Below are positions 50,301 to 60,122 of a stretch of DNA of 64,000 nt, in pieces (the first letter of the stretch is position 1; every line of letters begins with the position of its first letter). The notes beneath the pieces are model-generated. The model did not search any database. It was given only the letters and a program-made list of their open reading frames with translations, and had not been told where the DNA came from. A program made the position numbers and the translations under genes. Source of the stretch: Apostichopus japonicus (taxonomy: Eukaryota; Echinodermata; Holothuroidea; Aspidochirotida; Stichopodidae); NCBI RefSeq assembly GCF_037975245.1, contig NC_092568.1:3917001-3981000 (forward strand), written 5' to 3'.

Positions 50301-50760
50301 TTAAAATTAAAAGAAAGAAAATGTACTTGCCGAAACCCGGGAAAGTTCAGAACTCGTTTCAGTTCTCCGGATATGATTTGAACCAGGGACCTTTAGATCT
50401 TCAGTCTAACGCTCTCCCAACTGAGCTATTTCGGCAGATAGGAAAAGATAGATGCCATTAAATAATAAGCAATTATTTTGATGATGTATAAATTTAAGTC
50501 TGAAGTGACTTCTCTTCATACCAAGAAGGGATTAAAAGTGCGTCCTCTTTACTAATAAATTCAAAACAATCAAGTACAGCTCAATTTAAGTCAAAAAGAA
50601 GAAGAAAGAAAATGTACTTGCCGAAACCCGGGAAAGTTCAGAACTCGTTTAAGGCTCCGGAAGTGATTTGAACCAGGGACCTTTAGATCTTCAGTCTAAC
50701 GCTCTCCCAACTGAGCTATTTCGGCAGCTATAGGCAATGATAGATGCCAATTAAAATATA
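41329..50760 (-). repeat. 2.29-2.58 kb higher-order repeats at the right of the array
   Basis: The same TGACCTCTCTTAAAAGTAGT marker recurs at 41329, 43910, 46208 and 48502, spaced 2581, 2298 and 2294 bp (9, 8 and 8 units). The 43910 and 46208 blocks share an unusual GTGCGGCCTTTTTTTCTAAT spacer (44794, 47088) and GTGCCTCGTC (45375, 47669). The last block switches: 49.4-50.2 kb shares TTAGAATTCAG, TTTTAATGGTGT and GCAGTTCGG with 42.2-43.0 kb (offset 7167 bp for the first). This points to a chimeric block made by unequal exchange or conversion. Confidence 0.88.
50619..50725 (-). tRNA. tRNA-Phe(GAA)-like unit, last intact unit of the array
   Basis: The last unit with a full acceptor, A-box and B-box (GGTTCAAATC). 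The insert hairpin is damaged: GTTTAAGGCTCC replaces GTTTGAGTTCTCC, and the unit is 107 nt. Beyond it the repeat decays quickly (50760-50950 keeps only scattered matches such as ACATTTAGATCTTCAATC and CGCTCTCC), as expected at the edge of an array kept uniform by unequal exchange. Confidence 0.75.
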
Positions 50761-50950
50761 TGCAACTATTTTGACCTTTGAATTATTTTGACATTTAGAT
50801 CTTCAATCATATCGCTCTCCCTGCAACAAAGCTATTTTGGCTGCACAGAAAAGATGATGCAAAATGCATTGCATAACATAATATTATTCTGAAAGCGTTT
50901 TAATTTAAATCTGAAATGATTGTCTTAATACTAAGCAGGAATCAGCTAGA

Positions 50951-53257
50951 TGCATGATCCAAAAGAAAATTCCAAAGTTACAATCGACTGCCGAAACAAT
51001 TGAAATTTCAGATCACTTAAAAAAGTTCTCCTGATAAACCGAGTTCTACGATTTATCTTATATTATTCCATGAAAATAATAACAATAAACATTTACACAC
51101 AAGTACAACCAATTCGTCTACGAAAATCATTACTTGTTTTATGCTCTATTATGAAACATATTCACGCGAAGAAAGTTAACCGTGTAGTTTTAAATGTTTA
51201 TCAATAAACAATCAGAAGTAAACAAAAGAAGTATACATTACCAACTCTTTCGAGTTGACTCTTGGTACTCACCATGCATGGAGTGGTATAAATACAGTAT
51301 CACAAAGAGAAATATAAGAGGTTATTATATCCTACCCTATACCATACCCTCGCCCACCCCTTCCTCACTTCAGCCCATCCGAATTCGGCGCTTTCTTCTT
51401 TCAAAAAACTTCTGAATCAAGTGAGTTAGCTGATACTGTACGCGAATACAGACAGCCGACAACGGTTATCCAAAAGGTGATTACAACAAAGAAAAAACCC
51501 TTTGAATGAATTATTGGCTAGATTCGTGTCTCCAATGTCATTAAACATCAAATATCAGTTGTTTTAAGAACTAGTGGAATTAGTTACTTAAATTGTTGCT
51601 ACAGAAAGTTATAAAAATTAATATTCAGCAATGAGATTTAAATGTAATGATACCTGAAGGAACAACCCTCCCCTCCGCTTTTCCTAGCCCAAAGATTGGG
51701 GGGGGGGAAGCTACTAAAGTAAACGACTGTGCTTAAACCATACTGTTTTGAAGTAGATAAATAGTTTTGTGAACGGTTTCTCTCTCTTTAATTATGTTTC
51801 TAATGGCCATAATTAGTATGGCATCATTTTCTGCTTCCTTGCAGTCGAAAGCCAGAGCATACCATACTCCAAGACTAATATCATGTGAAGTCATATCCGC
51901 CATGACAGCACTGGAACTATTATAGTATCCATTATATAAGAAATCCGGAGTATCAGTTGATAGTCCTTGTTTATAAAAAAGGAAAAAAAGTCTAAGCAAA
52001 CTTTAAATTATTATTTTCATCTTTAATAAGGGTAGTCCTGCTCAGTGCAGAAGCACTGCTTTCCAGATAATCGTCCGATATGCGTATAGCGTCCGATATG
52101 CTTATCGTCCGATTATCCAGGTTTATCACCGATAAACCTATGGTTTATCTAACTAAATATATATTGAGCATTCGACTGGCCACAACCATATTAAACATTG
52201 TATTCAAACTTTAATCAGCCTATAGACCAATTAAGCACAACGTACTTTCAGCGTTTGTAGTCGTTACAATCATAAGTGCTCAAAGTGCCTTAACGATGAC
52301 GAAGATTCTCACAAAGTAATACGTCACATGCGCATATATAAACGGCCTTCTGATTCCTCGTGTGATGTAGCATGAAAAGTTGAAGTGTGATTGGGAATTT
52401 CAGATGATACGACAAACTTTCAGCCAATCATGAAGAAGTGAAACTTGCCACACGTTCAAGGCATATATCTTCTCATCTCTTGTCTGTAATATGTATGTAT
52501 GTATGTAAGTATGTATGTATGTATAATGTATGTATGTATGTATAATATGTATGTATAATGTATGTATGTATGTAAAATATTCCATCTTGGCCCATTAATT
52601 ATACAACATTTGACGGCAGCACTATCCAGCTTACAAAATCATAACATACTATAGGCTATAAAATCGAACTCGAAATAATATTAACTTCTGTTATTTCTTA
52701 TCATACTTGTCATTTTTTTCTATCGAGTTCAGCTAATTGAATTGGGGTACCGTTCCCCCAAAGTAGATACCAAGGTGTCATATCCTGGAAACGCTTACTT
52801 AAGTTTAAATGACAAGTTTGGCTGAATTATTTAGAGAATAAACTACGTCATTGTAAAATAAAATATCACATAATGCAGAAATTGTGACAGATTATAGCCT
52901 CAATGATATGAACAGCCAAATATTTAACGTAAAATATGCCTTATATGAGAGTGTAATGTATTTGAACTTGTACGAAAACATAACATATAAATAGGCTACG
53001 GTTATATGCCAATATACGCATACGCAGAAATAAAAAAATACACAAGGTAACACATATTGGGTGCAATGAAAAAACTGAGAACGAATACAGCAAAACCGTG
53101 TAGCGATAATCATTGTTATTTTACGGTTGGATTTGATAAACCATTTGACGTACCATTGTAAATCATTAACAGAGTTTGATTTCATTTCAAATAACGATAT
53201 AGGGCCTAGGCTAAAAGTAAAAATAATGAATTATTTTAGATTTGTTTGTTCACGGTA
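50951..53257. other. 2.3 kb without a recognised gene
   Basis: AT-rich flank of the array. It holds a (G)9 tract near 51700, short hairpins at 52066-52140 (for example GGTTTATC-ACC-GATAAACC) and a tetranucleotide repeat at 52490-52576. Open frames such as 51194-51415, 51733-51999 and 52892-53185 have no recognisable product. Confidence 0.4.
52490..52576. repeat. (ATGT)n microsatellite with interruptions
   Basis: Runs of ATGT/GTAT interrupted by single changes and AATGT steps over about 85 bp. The minus-strand frame at 52400-52585 (YIHT-rich) is produced by it. Confidence 0.9.
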
Positions 53258-53265
53258 CATGTGGT

Positions 53266-53922
53266 CAAGGGCGGCGGAACCGGGGGGCACAGGGGGCACG
53301 TGCCCCCCCCCACTTTTCCTCAGGTTAAAAATGTGCCCTTTTTCTACATAAAAATTGAGGTGTCTCAAGATAGCAAGAGGCCAGGGAACCAGAATGAACA
53401 CTCGGGAAGGGCCGCTTCCGGCCATCTGAGGGGTTTGTAAAACCAAAAATTTTCTTGTACGCTCCGCGCCAACCGATGGTGGCGCTCCGCTCAGATAGTC
53501 GTGCATATAACTTTGCAAATCCTGGCTACGCCCTTGACTTTTAATGAATTTCTGTGAGTCAAACTCAAAGCTATTTCGAATGGAAAAAATTTGTTAAGAT
53601 ATTAACAAGGAATAAACTCTAATTCGGAAGATTCCTACATTAGCAACTAGCATGATTTCACCTCATTTTGTCTCAAAAGAAAACTTGTTCCTTGTTTCCC
53701 AATTTGCACATTGGATATTGCAGTGCTAGTATGCATATTTTCCTTGGGGGGGGGGGGGGGCGTTGATGGAGTGATGTGTATACGCAAATAAGATAATACA
53801 ATAAGAGTTATAAAGGGTACTAAATATCAGGCTGCATCAGTCCAATCGAATTTCTGCAAAGTGCCCTTTGATGTCGGTGCCCCCCCCCCCCCCCCAGATT
53901 AAAAGTGCTTCCGCCGCCCTTG
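53266..53922. mobile_element. non-autonomous hAT element, 657 bp (same family as 19704)
   Basis: Ends CAAGGGCGGCGGAA and its complement, with an exact 8-bp target duplication CATGTGGT at 53258-53265 and 53923-53930. Both terminal regions match the element at 19704-20452 in inverted order. The middle differs: 53401-53500 matches 15482-15582 of the 14792 element, and CCTGGCTACGCCCTTG at 53521-53536 looks like the terminus of yet another hAT (CAAGGGCGTAGCCAGG type). It is therefore a composite. It lies about 1 kb upstream of the IFT43-like start codon. Confidence 0.93.
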
Positions 53923-53930
53923 CATGTGGT

Positions 53931-54780
53931 AATATATAAGCATGATTTTAAAGGTTTTATTGCGATGATAGTTTGAGAATCGAATCGAACCATCATACCA
54001 AACAATGGAAGGAAAAGTGGCTGAAGTGAGCTTTCGATTGACCCAAAAAGGGGCATGCATGGACGGCTCTCTTCGGGAGCCGCCCAACAACCAGGAATGC
54101 TCACGTATGCGGGAAAGAGACCGTACCATTCGCAGTGCACCCGGCCTCTTTCTCCTTATTAAAGACCGAAGTAAGAAACTTAGGTACAAGAGTAAATATA
54201 CAATTATTAAGTGGGAAATCGTTTATGAATTGTGCAAGCCTCCAACACTGATTTGATGAGAATATCTGCATATGTACGCTATACCTTGAAGTGGGCCTTA
54301 TGCTATACTCTACCGACAGAATTAAAAGCCCCAAAACTAGTCCGAGTAGCCATCATGTTACTGTTCATAATGTTTCCCCCTTTGCAGAACATTATTAAAA
54401 AATGCATATTTGCAGAGGAATGCATTTTTGCGTCATAATTTGTCAGTCCACATAGTCCTCTATGCAAAAATACAAATAATATGTTTGCCGTTGTTTTTCA
54501 AAAGTGTTGTAATATGAAGCAAGGCACAATTAGCTTGTTGTTCAGGGAAAGCAACTACAATTTGGTATTAAGAAAATATATGGCCACACTGATTATTGTG
54601 CATTAAAAAAAATCAAATAAAAGGCAGTCTCAAACTCGGTTGATCTTCAAACAGTATGGTAAGGCTCGATCTCGATCCTTCAAAGTTCAAGTCAACTGAA
54701 GGCGCCCATACTATCAGTTAGAAATAGTATGGTAACATTAGTAGTGCAGTACGTCACATGCACTTCTGTTGCAAGGATGA
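53931..54780. other. 850 bp upstream of the IFT43-like gene, nothing recognised
   Basis: No exon, element end or RNA gene was identified. Overlapping frames on both strands at 53820-54438 have no recognised homology. A short inverted pair with ATAGTATGGTAAC lies near 54650-54740. Confidence 0.35.
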
Positions 54781-54789
54781 AACACTAAT

Positions 54790-54933
54790 TTTGATTGGAC
54801 AGCTTTGACTTTAGTTTCTCCTCATTACCAATAGCAGAGGCCGATAAGAAACACGTTGTTGCTATCAACAAATTCTTCTGCTTAGGCAGTTTTACTCTTA
54901 GACTGGGCTAAGCTTACTACGATTATCCCCAAC
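54790..54933 (+). promoter_or_regulatory. putative IFT43-like promoter with CCAAT boxes and RFX-like site
   Basis: Within 145 bp upstream of the ATG are two CCAAT-type boxes (ATTGGAC near 54800, CCAATAG near 54829) and GTTGCTATCAAC at 54858-54869. The last resembles the RFX X-box, which usually lies within about 150 bp of the start of ciliary genes, but it departs from the consensus at two positions. No TATA box is seen. Confidence 0.4.
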
Positions 54934-54972
54934 ATGGGAGACGAAGAAATGGAATTCACCTCAAAGAAAAGG
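54934..54972 (+). CDS. IFT43: IFT43-like gene, exon 1 (start codon)
   Basis: ATG at 54934 opens 13 codons (MGDEEMEFTSKKR) ending at a GTAAGA donor at 54973, phase 0. The splice chain 54972 to 60003 stays in frame and leads directly into KKGRRAR. Vertebrate IFT43, as I remember it, also starts with a short acidic stretch followed by a K-x-GRRA motif. IFT43 is a peripheral subunit of intraflagellar transport complex A and works in retrograde ciliary transport. A different small acidic/basic protein remains possible, because only about 94 codons lie within the window. Confidence 0.55.
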
Positions 54973-55262
54973 GTAAGAGTGTAGCACAACACTTACTGTG
55001 ATGTATATACAACACTCAGTATTCACAGTTTCTTTTGACAGGCCGTTACCCGTAACTAAAGCTAGCTATATGTCTCAACTATAGTTATTGTATTATCATG
55101 GGCTTAGGCTATAGTAAGTTACACCATAGTATGCTACTTAGTACTAGTAGGCTCCAGTAGCCTACTACTACTAGTAACAATATACATTCGGAATACAGTA
55201 AGTAAGACTAACTTTAGGCCTACATGAGCTAAAGGCCTTAGCTGTTATATGATAATGTGGCC

Positions 55263-55460
55263 TAACTTTAGAATCCGTACCATATGAATGGGAAAGCTTA
55301 CTTCGAATCGGCAGAATAAGGTTAGGGGTTAGGAAGTAGGGTTAGGCTAGGCCAGGGTTAGGGGTTAGTAATTAGGGTTAGGAAGTAGGGTAGGGAGTAG
55401 GGTTAGGAAGTAGGGTTAGGGGTAAGGAAGTAGGGTCGAATGGTACAGATTCTAAATTAG
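55263..55460. repeat. telomere-like TTAGGG block between inverted repeats
   Basis: About 120 bp of degenerate GGTTAGGG/GAAGTAGGG repeats (55318-55437) is enclosed by TTTAGAATCCGTACCAT at 55267-55283 and its near-complement ATGGTACAGATTCTAAA at 55440-55456 (one mismatch). The left arm plus about 40 adjacent bp also occurs, inverted, inside the hAT at 4085-4569 (4241-4297; 54 of 58 by eye). It may be a small element that carries telomere-like DNA; no clean target duplication was found. Confidence 0.7.
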
Positions 55461-55699
55461 TACCGATAATGTTAGTCCTGCAGTTGCCTAGGCCACATAT
55501 TTCTTTAGACTTGAGCAGTTAATGGCTAGGCTAGGCCTAATTTTTGTTGTAAAGTGGTAAACAGTAATATTTGGTAAAGTTCTGCGTGCCCCTCAAAATC
55601 CTGTACAGTACTATTACACCTAGCTTTGTACTTTGAGACACTTTAAATAATCATAGAATATTCTTCCCTATTAGCAGAATTATACAGTAAACTTTGAAG

Positions 55700-56149
55700 C
55701 AGGGGTTCCCTAACTGGGGTGCATGAACCCCCAGGGGGTGCGTGAGTCCATCCCAGGGGGTTCGTGAGACATTTCTGAAAGTCAAAACTAGATTACTTTT
55801 TGTTAAACTAAATTCTGATATATCGTATAACTAAGTAATGTACAAAAGTCGTACCTAACGACAGTCTCTTTTCGCGTTCCATACGCATATGTTGCCATAG
55901 TAGTACCATACCTTGCATGTGATAAATAACTATATTATAAAACGACACAGTCCGCATGACTTTGGTGAAGTTGGTGTACGCATGACAGTATGTCGTGAAG
56001 ATAAAGACCTGAACTTGATCTTCACTGTTATGCGTATTACAGTATATAGTATAATAATGACTCAGATCGTATCTTGAAAAGTTGGGGGTTCGTGGACAAC
56101 TCTGACATCCACAGCGGGTTCGTGGGGGAATAAAGTTAGGGAAACCCTG
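55700..56149. mobile_element. non-autonomous hAT element, 450 bp
   Basis: The left end is CAGGGGTTCCCTAACT and the right end, in complement, is CAGGGTTTCCCTAACT (15 of 16). The target duplication is CTTTGAAG (55692-55699) and CTTTTAAG (56150-56157), 7 of 8. GGGGGTTCGTG-type repeats lie near both ends. The CAGGGGTTCCC terminus is characteristic of Charlie-like hAT elements. No transposase. Confidence 0.87.
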
Positions 56150-56525
56150 CTTTTAAGCATGTGCGAAGTTACTTTGAGCAGTTTGACGCTACAAGTATTG
56201 GCCTAGCATTTTTGTTTCTGCTCAAAACCATGGATGAAGTCACATTGCTCAAACATTGATCAAACTCCAAAGGAAAACAAAAACAGAACTTGATACCCTA
56301 CAGTTGGGATATTTTGAAACACAAACTGCAAAATTTGCTGAATATACAAGTGTTATCCAAGAAACTGTTCAACACTTGTGGTTAAAACTAAATTATGTAT
56401 GACACATCAAACCCAGTTCCTGATTACTAATTTCTCCAAGAAAATGAATGGGCCTAACTCAACATTAATTTGCATGCTATTTACTGTATACACTATACAC
56501 TACACACATTATACACTACTGTAGG

Positions 56526-57569
56526 TGTCACGAACGACTTTATTCATTGTACGTGTATTCAGTATACGCTGGTCTGGGTGATAAGTAGGTCACTCGTCGT
56601 GACTGATAACCGTGTTTAATTTTTCTGGAAGCGACGAGAAATAATGGCGCTATTCGGTATTAGCGATTACAAATTTCCAGAACATACGGGAAGTAATTTT
56701 TAGCAGGTGACCGGATATCGTCGACCAATGAACGTTGAACTATCAGTCGTATCTTCGAGACATGGATGATTCTCGATGTTATTCCGTCAGGATTCCTGGA
56801 AAAGAACTTTCCGGAGATTAAACCCCAGTTATATAAGAAGAGATATTTTCGGTGATTTTGGGTTTTTTATCGATCTAATTATCCAGTCGAGTTAGAATTA
56901 ACATGTTTTCTCAATAAACCTACGGAGGAGAATTGTGAGAAGAAATTCATCTGAGATAAAAGATTAATTATCGAGGGGACGGACGGAGGAACCGGTGGGC
57001 TGTTTGTTTATAAGATTGGTGCGTCGTTTAACCGGGACAGGCGTGACTTCGGCAGAGTTTTTCGGAGTTCACCCAGGAGGAAGCCATCCTTGGGATACAA
57101 AAGTTGAGTCGAATTGGACCAGCGGGGAACGGTTTTGCTCCTGACCAAGTCACGGGATACCAGCCTATGAGGGATACTCCCAACATCGTTGTTGGTGACG
57201 CAAGGAGGTCAGCACAGCTACGAAAGGAACCGAAAGCCGGCACGCGCCGCGTAAGATAAGTTATGTTATCTTTTAAAAATTTAACGGTCGTATAATATTG
57301 TAAAATCTGTCTGTAATATTCCAAATTTCTAGTACCAATAATCCTTGTACAAATCAGTAGAGATCGTATCATTGTAAATATATCGTTTTTTTGTTAACTT
57401 TCAGAAACCTCTCAGTAGTCTGTACTGTCTGTTGGTCCTTTGAGTTTACTTCCCTGAAATCTATCTAAAATTGTATTTTATCGGCTTTGAAGGCCAAGGA
57501 AAACCCGGGGTTGCAACAGAGGGGGCGCTAGAGGGTGCCATTTTGTATCATCCCACGGAAGTTGTGACA
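56526..57569 (+). mobile_element. solo LTR of an LTR retrotransposon
   Basis: 1044 bp with termini TGTCAC...GTGACA (TG...CA with a 6-bp inverted repeat). A TATATAAG box lies at about 56831 and an AATAAA signal at about 56913. A 5-bp flanking repeat is GTAGG (56521-56525) and CTAGG (57570-57574), 4 of 5. No internal gag or pol and no second LTR is found, so it is a solo LTR. The plus orientation is inferred from the TATA-AATAAA order. The superfamily (Gypsy or BEL) cannot be told from an LTR alone. The minus-strand frame at 57028-57372 inside it is not a gene. Confidence 0.7.
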
Positions 57570-57574
57570 CTAGG

Positions 57575-60002
57575 CCAAGGGCTTAAAAGCTTTTCAGAAA
57601 GAAAGGATACTGCATGTGCAGTCACGGTCTCTTTTTCTGTAAAGTAAATTCCCAGTTTCAGAAATTTGATACATTGGAAATACATGACAGGAATCTTAAC
57701 ACCACATATTGTACGACTTCGTGGCGATCACTCACCAATAAATATTCAGGCTATTCGCCCCACTTTATAAATACTGATGACGTATTGTTAAAATTACAGT
57801 TTAGCCTCTAAGCTACATATATCCTTAAATGTAACAGTAAAAAGAAGTACATCACAAAAATCTGATAATGTGTTACATTTTCTGGGCTACAACCTTTACA
57901 TTGACAGCTATTAATAATAACAGGTTAGGACCTAAGCCAAAAGTTTGCAATCATTTGATCTCATGGTAATTTCAGCTTTCACATAGAATTGAATCTTAGT
58001 GTTGAGTGTGGGAAACTGTTGTTCATTTCAGCTTCATGCTTGAAGTTATTTCAAAATGTCTAAAATATCATCTAAGAGTTGGGTGTTAATATCAGAACAA
58101 ATTTGTAAGGATTTTTCCTGGTTGTCTGAAACAATTGTTCCAAAGAAACAATGAATGATTGATAAGTCCTCTGTAGGAGATGTGTAGGTTTGGTGAATAG
58201 GACACCAGCTTTGGGCCATTAAAGCTCCCCAGTTTTTCAGTTAATTTCCAAAGTGATAGAAGGTGATAGTGATATTAATCATTTATCATTTTAACTTTTG
58301 GGGGTATTTAGTCACATTGTTATCTGAATTTGATGTAGAAAACTACTTGTCCTCCAGCAACCTACTGATTTTGGTTGTCCAAACAGAAGTTTGGTTGTCT
58401 CAGACAACTGGATAACCATGAGAAATTTGTTTGGATCTTTTCATTCATAACTGGTCTTCCTGGGAACATTTGAATCTGCCTCTTCATTAATGGTGTATAC
58501 TGTACTTTTCTTGATAATGCTATTCTTTGAAGTGTTCATTGATTACGCAGTGGGTGCAGCTTGCGTGGTTTTGACATTGTGGCTGTCACTTGAATCACAA
58601 AACAATAGATATTAAAAATAATTTTAAAAAATGCTTGAACTGGCAGGTATTTGCACTTTGCATAGTCAAAACATTTAATATTTATTTTTTGCCCTCTAGT
58701 CAGATTTTGATTTTAATTTCAGGAAGCATGCTGTGTATTATTTTATATTCATTTATTATATTAGTATATTTCATATCTTGAATCGGTACATTTTAATCAG
58801 ATTTGCTCAGAGTAAGATATTATAAAATAAGCAATGACATGTTAAGATAACTACTGCTAACTGGAATCCATATTGCAGTAGTGCAAGTCTAACACCAGAA
58901 TGACCTCTCAATGTTACTTACTGCTACTAATTGTTCTTTCCTAGTTGATTTTAATGTGACAAACTGGCACTTGGTTTGACAGCACAGACACTTGTAACGT
59001 TGTGTTAAGTTAGGTTGTGGTGGAATGTGGTAGATCAATGTAATATTTGTTGGCAAGAAATTATGACCTGCATTTTTTTCTCCTGATTCATTTCGCTTTA
59101 CACAAATGGAGCTTATGAAGCACATTGTCAAACTGCAATTGAAGCTACAGTAGTGGCATGGGTTCCTCTCTACTTGCGATCACTTTCTCTGTCAAAATCT
59201 CAACTATTCCAGAAAGGAATACATTAACCTTGCAGTGAAACACATGCTACAATATATTTGTCGAATTATCAAATTTCCGAAAGTAGGCCAAATAAAAGTA
59301 CAAAGCCACATAGCCTGCCAGTAGTTTACGAAACTTTGTGAAGCAAGCCTGCTTATATAATTTATAAGGAGAGAAATACTGCACAGATACCTTGGTGAAT
59401 CTCAGAGACCATGCAGAACATGGTCTTTTTATCTCTTTTTTTGTCCTCTGGAAGTTGTCAGCACCTGTCGACAAATCTGATATGTAACATCTTTACGTCA
59501 CTAGATATTTGTTACTGACAATGAACGTAGCATTTGCTTAGCCCCCTATCTGTACTTCTTTTATGCAATACTGCTTCGTTTCCATGTGGTGTACTTAATC
59601 GGTACAGTTTACTAATTACTTAAAAAAATCACTAAACAATATATATACAGTACTATACTAGTTTGGAGAGTCGGTAGAATAGTACTTTTGAAAACTTTTG
59701 GGCCACTAATTTTGGAGGTAACAACTGACGACCTTTTTCTACGAATGCATAGATTTTCTTCAGTTTTTCAGCTTTGCCGTTCTGTTCCCAATGTACTCTC
59801 TGCGGTATTAAGGAGGTTGATGGCAGATGCCATGGGAGGGGGAAGGGGGTGGATTCAATTAAGATTGCATAAATTAAGATTAGATTTCATATTAGGTCTA
59901 TTCTTGCTGCTTGTAGCATACTGGTAACAGATGTGAACCAGGTTAGGGGTAGCATTTATGTCTGTTCGACTGACTCATTCAGTTTTCTTTTGACTCTAAA
60001 AG
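57575..60002 (+). other. rest of intron 1, no feature recognised
   Basis: AT-rich intronic sequence. Short open frames (57614-57811, 58590-58781, 58889-59131, 59688-59927) have no recognisable motif. No paired element ends. Confidence 0.4.
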
Positions 60003-60122
60003 GATGCCAAGAAGGGAAGACGGGCCAGGGCTATCCCAGAACATTCTGATAGCCAGCCGAATGGAGAACTGCCGAAGGAGAACGATGGAAGTGCAAGCAA
60101 TCCTGCTGAACAGATCCCTCAG
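60003..60122 (+). CDS. IFT43: IFT43-like gene, exon 2
   Basis: A 40-codon exon (DAKKGRRARAIPEHS...NPAEQIPQ), phase 0 at both ends. It is preceded by a TTTTCTTTTGACTCTAAAAG acceptor and followed by a GTACAG donor. The KKGRRAR motif right after the short N-terminus is the main reason for the IFT43 call. The rest is polar and low in hydrophobics, as expected for the disordered N-terminal half of IFT43. The exon is not enclosed by any large single open frame, so it is visible only through splicing. Confidence 0.6.

Larger units (their letters stand above)
19415..50950 (-). repeat. tandem array of ~286-bp tRNA-Phe-like units (about 89 copies)
   Basis: Head-to-tail units, each with a minus-strand tRNA-Phe(GAA)-like gene of about 107-108 nt plus an AT-rich spacer. 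Unit length is 274-301 bp. With the LINE and one hAT removed, length divided by period gives about 89 units (3 left of the LINE, about 86 right of it). Two spacer types occur. Type A has TACTTAGTAGTGATT and AAAGTAGGCTCAATTAAAAT. Type B has ATACCAAGAAGGGATT and TCAAGTACAGCTCAATTTAAG. All units that I read point the same way. Examples of type A tRNA-like left ends are 27116, 27974, 29686, 30543, 31112, 32541, 33689, 34263, 35698, 36555, 37127, 38847, 39995, 40569, 44583, 45448, 47742 and 50328. The last unit decays after 50725, and 50760-50950 is a very degenerate partial copy. A recurrent 66-68 codon plus-strand frame, antisense to the tRNA, is a by-product of the repeat. Confidence 0.95.
54973..60002 (+). 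other. intron 1 of the IFT43-like gene
   Basis: 5030 bp from GTAAGA to ...CTAAAAG with a pyrimidine-rich tract before the acceptor. It contains the telomere-like block (55263-55460), a hAT MITE (55700-56149) and a solo LTR (56526-57569). The remainder, 57575-60002, shows no element or exon. Confidence 0.55.

Noticed and set aside
20484-50461. Recurrent 66-68 codon plus-strand frames in about 30 satellite units (M[RP]RL...DRC-type products)
   Set aside because: They start at GTG or similar, run antisense through the tRNA-like gene, and are similar only because the satellite is homogeneous. There is no sign of codon-level selection, and many units break the frame.
19415-50950. Regularly spaced repeat array as a CRISPR
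   Set aside because: Units are ~286 bp of continuous similarity with no unique spacers, in an animal genome with spliced exons and LINEs. It is a satellite.
55318-55437. True chromosome end or subtelomere
   Set aside because: The TTAGGG-like repeats are degenerate, short, and sit inside an intron between inverted repeats with host sequence on both sides.
57028-57372. 114-codon minus-strand frame
   Set aside because: It lies inside the solo LTR and opposite to its inferred orientation; no known domain.
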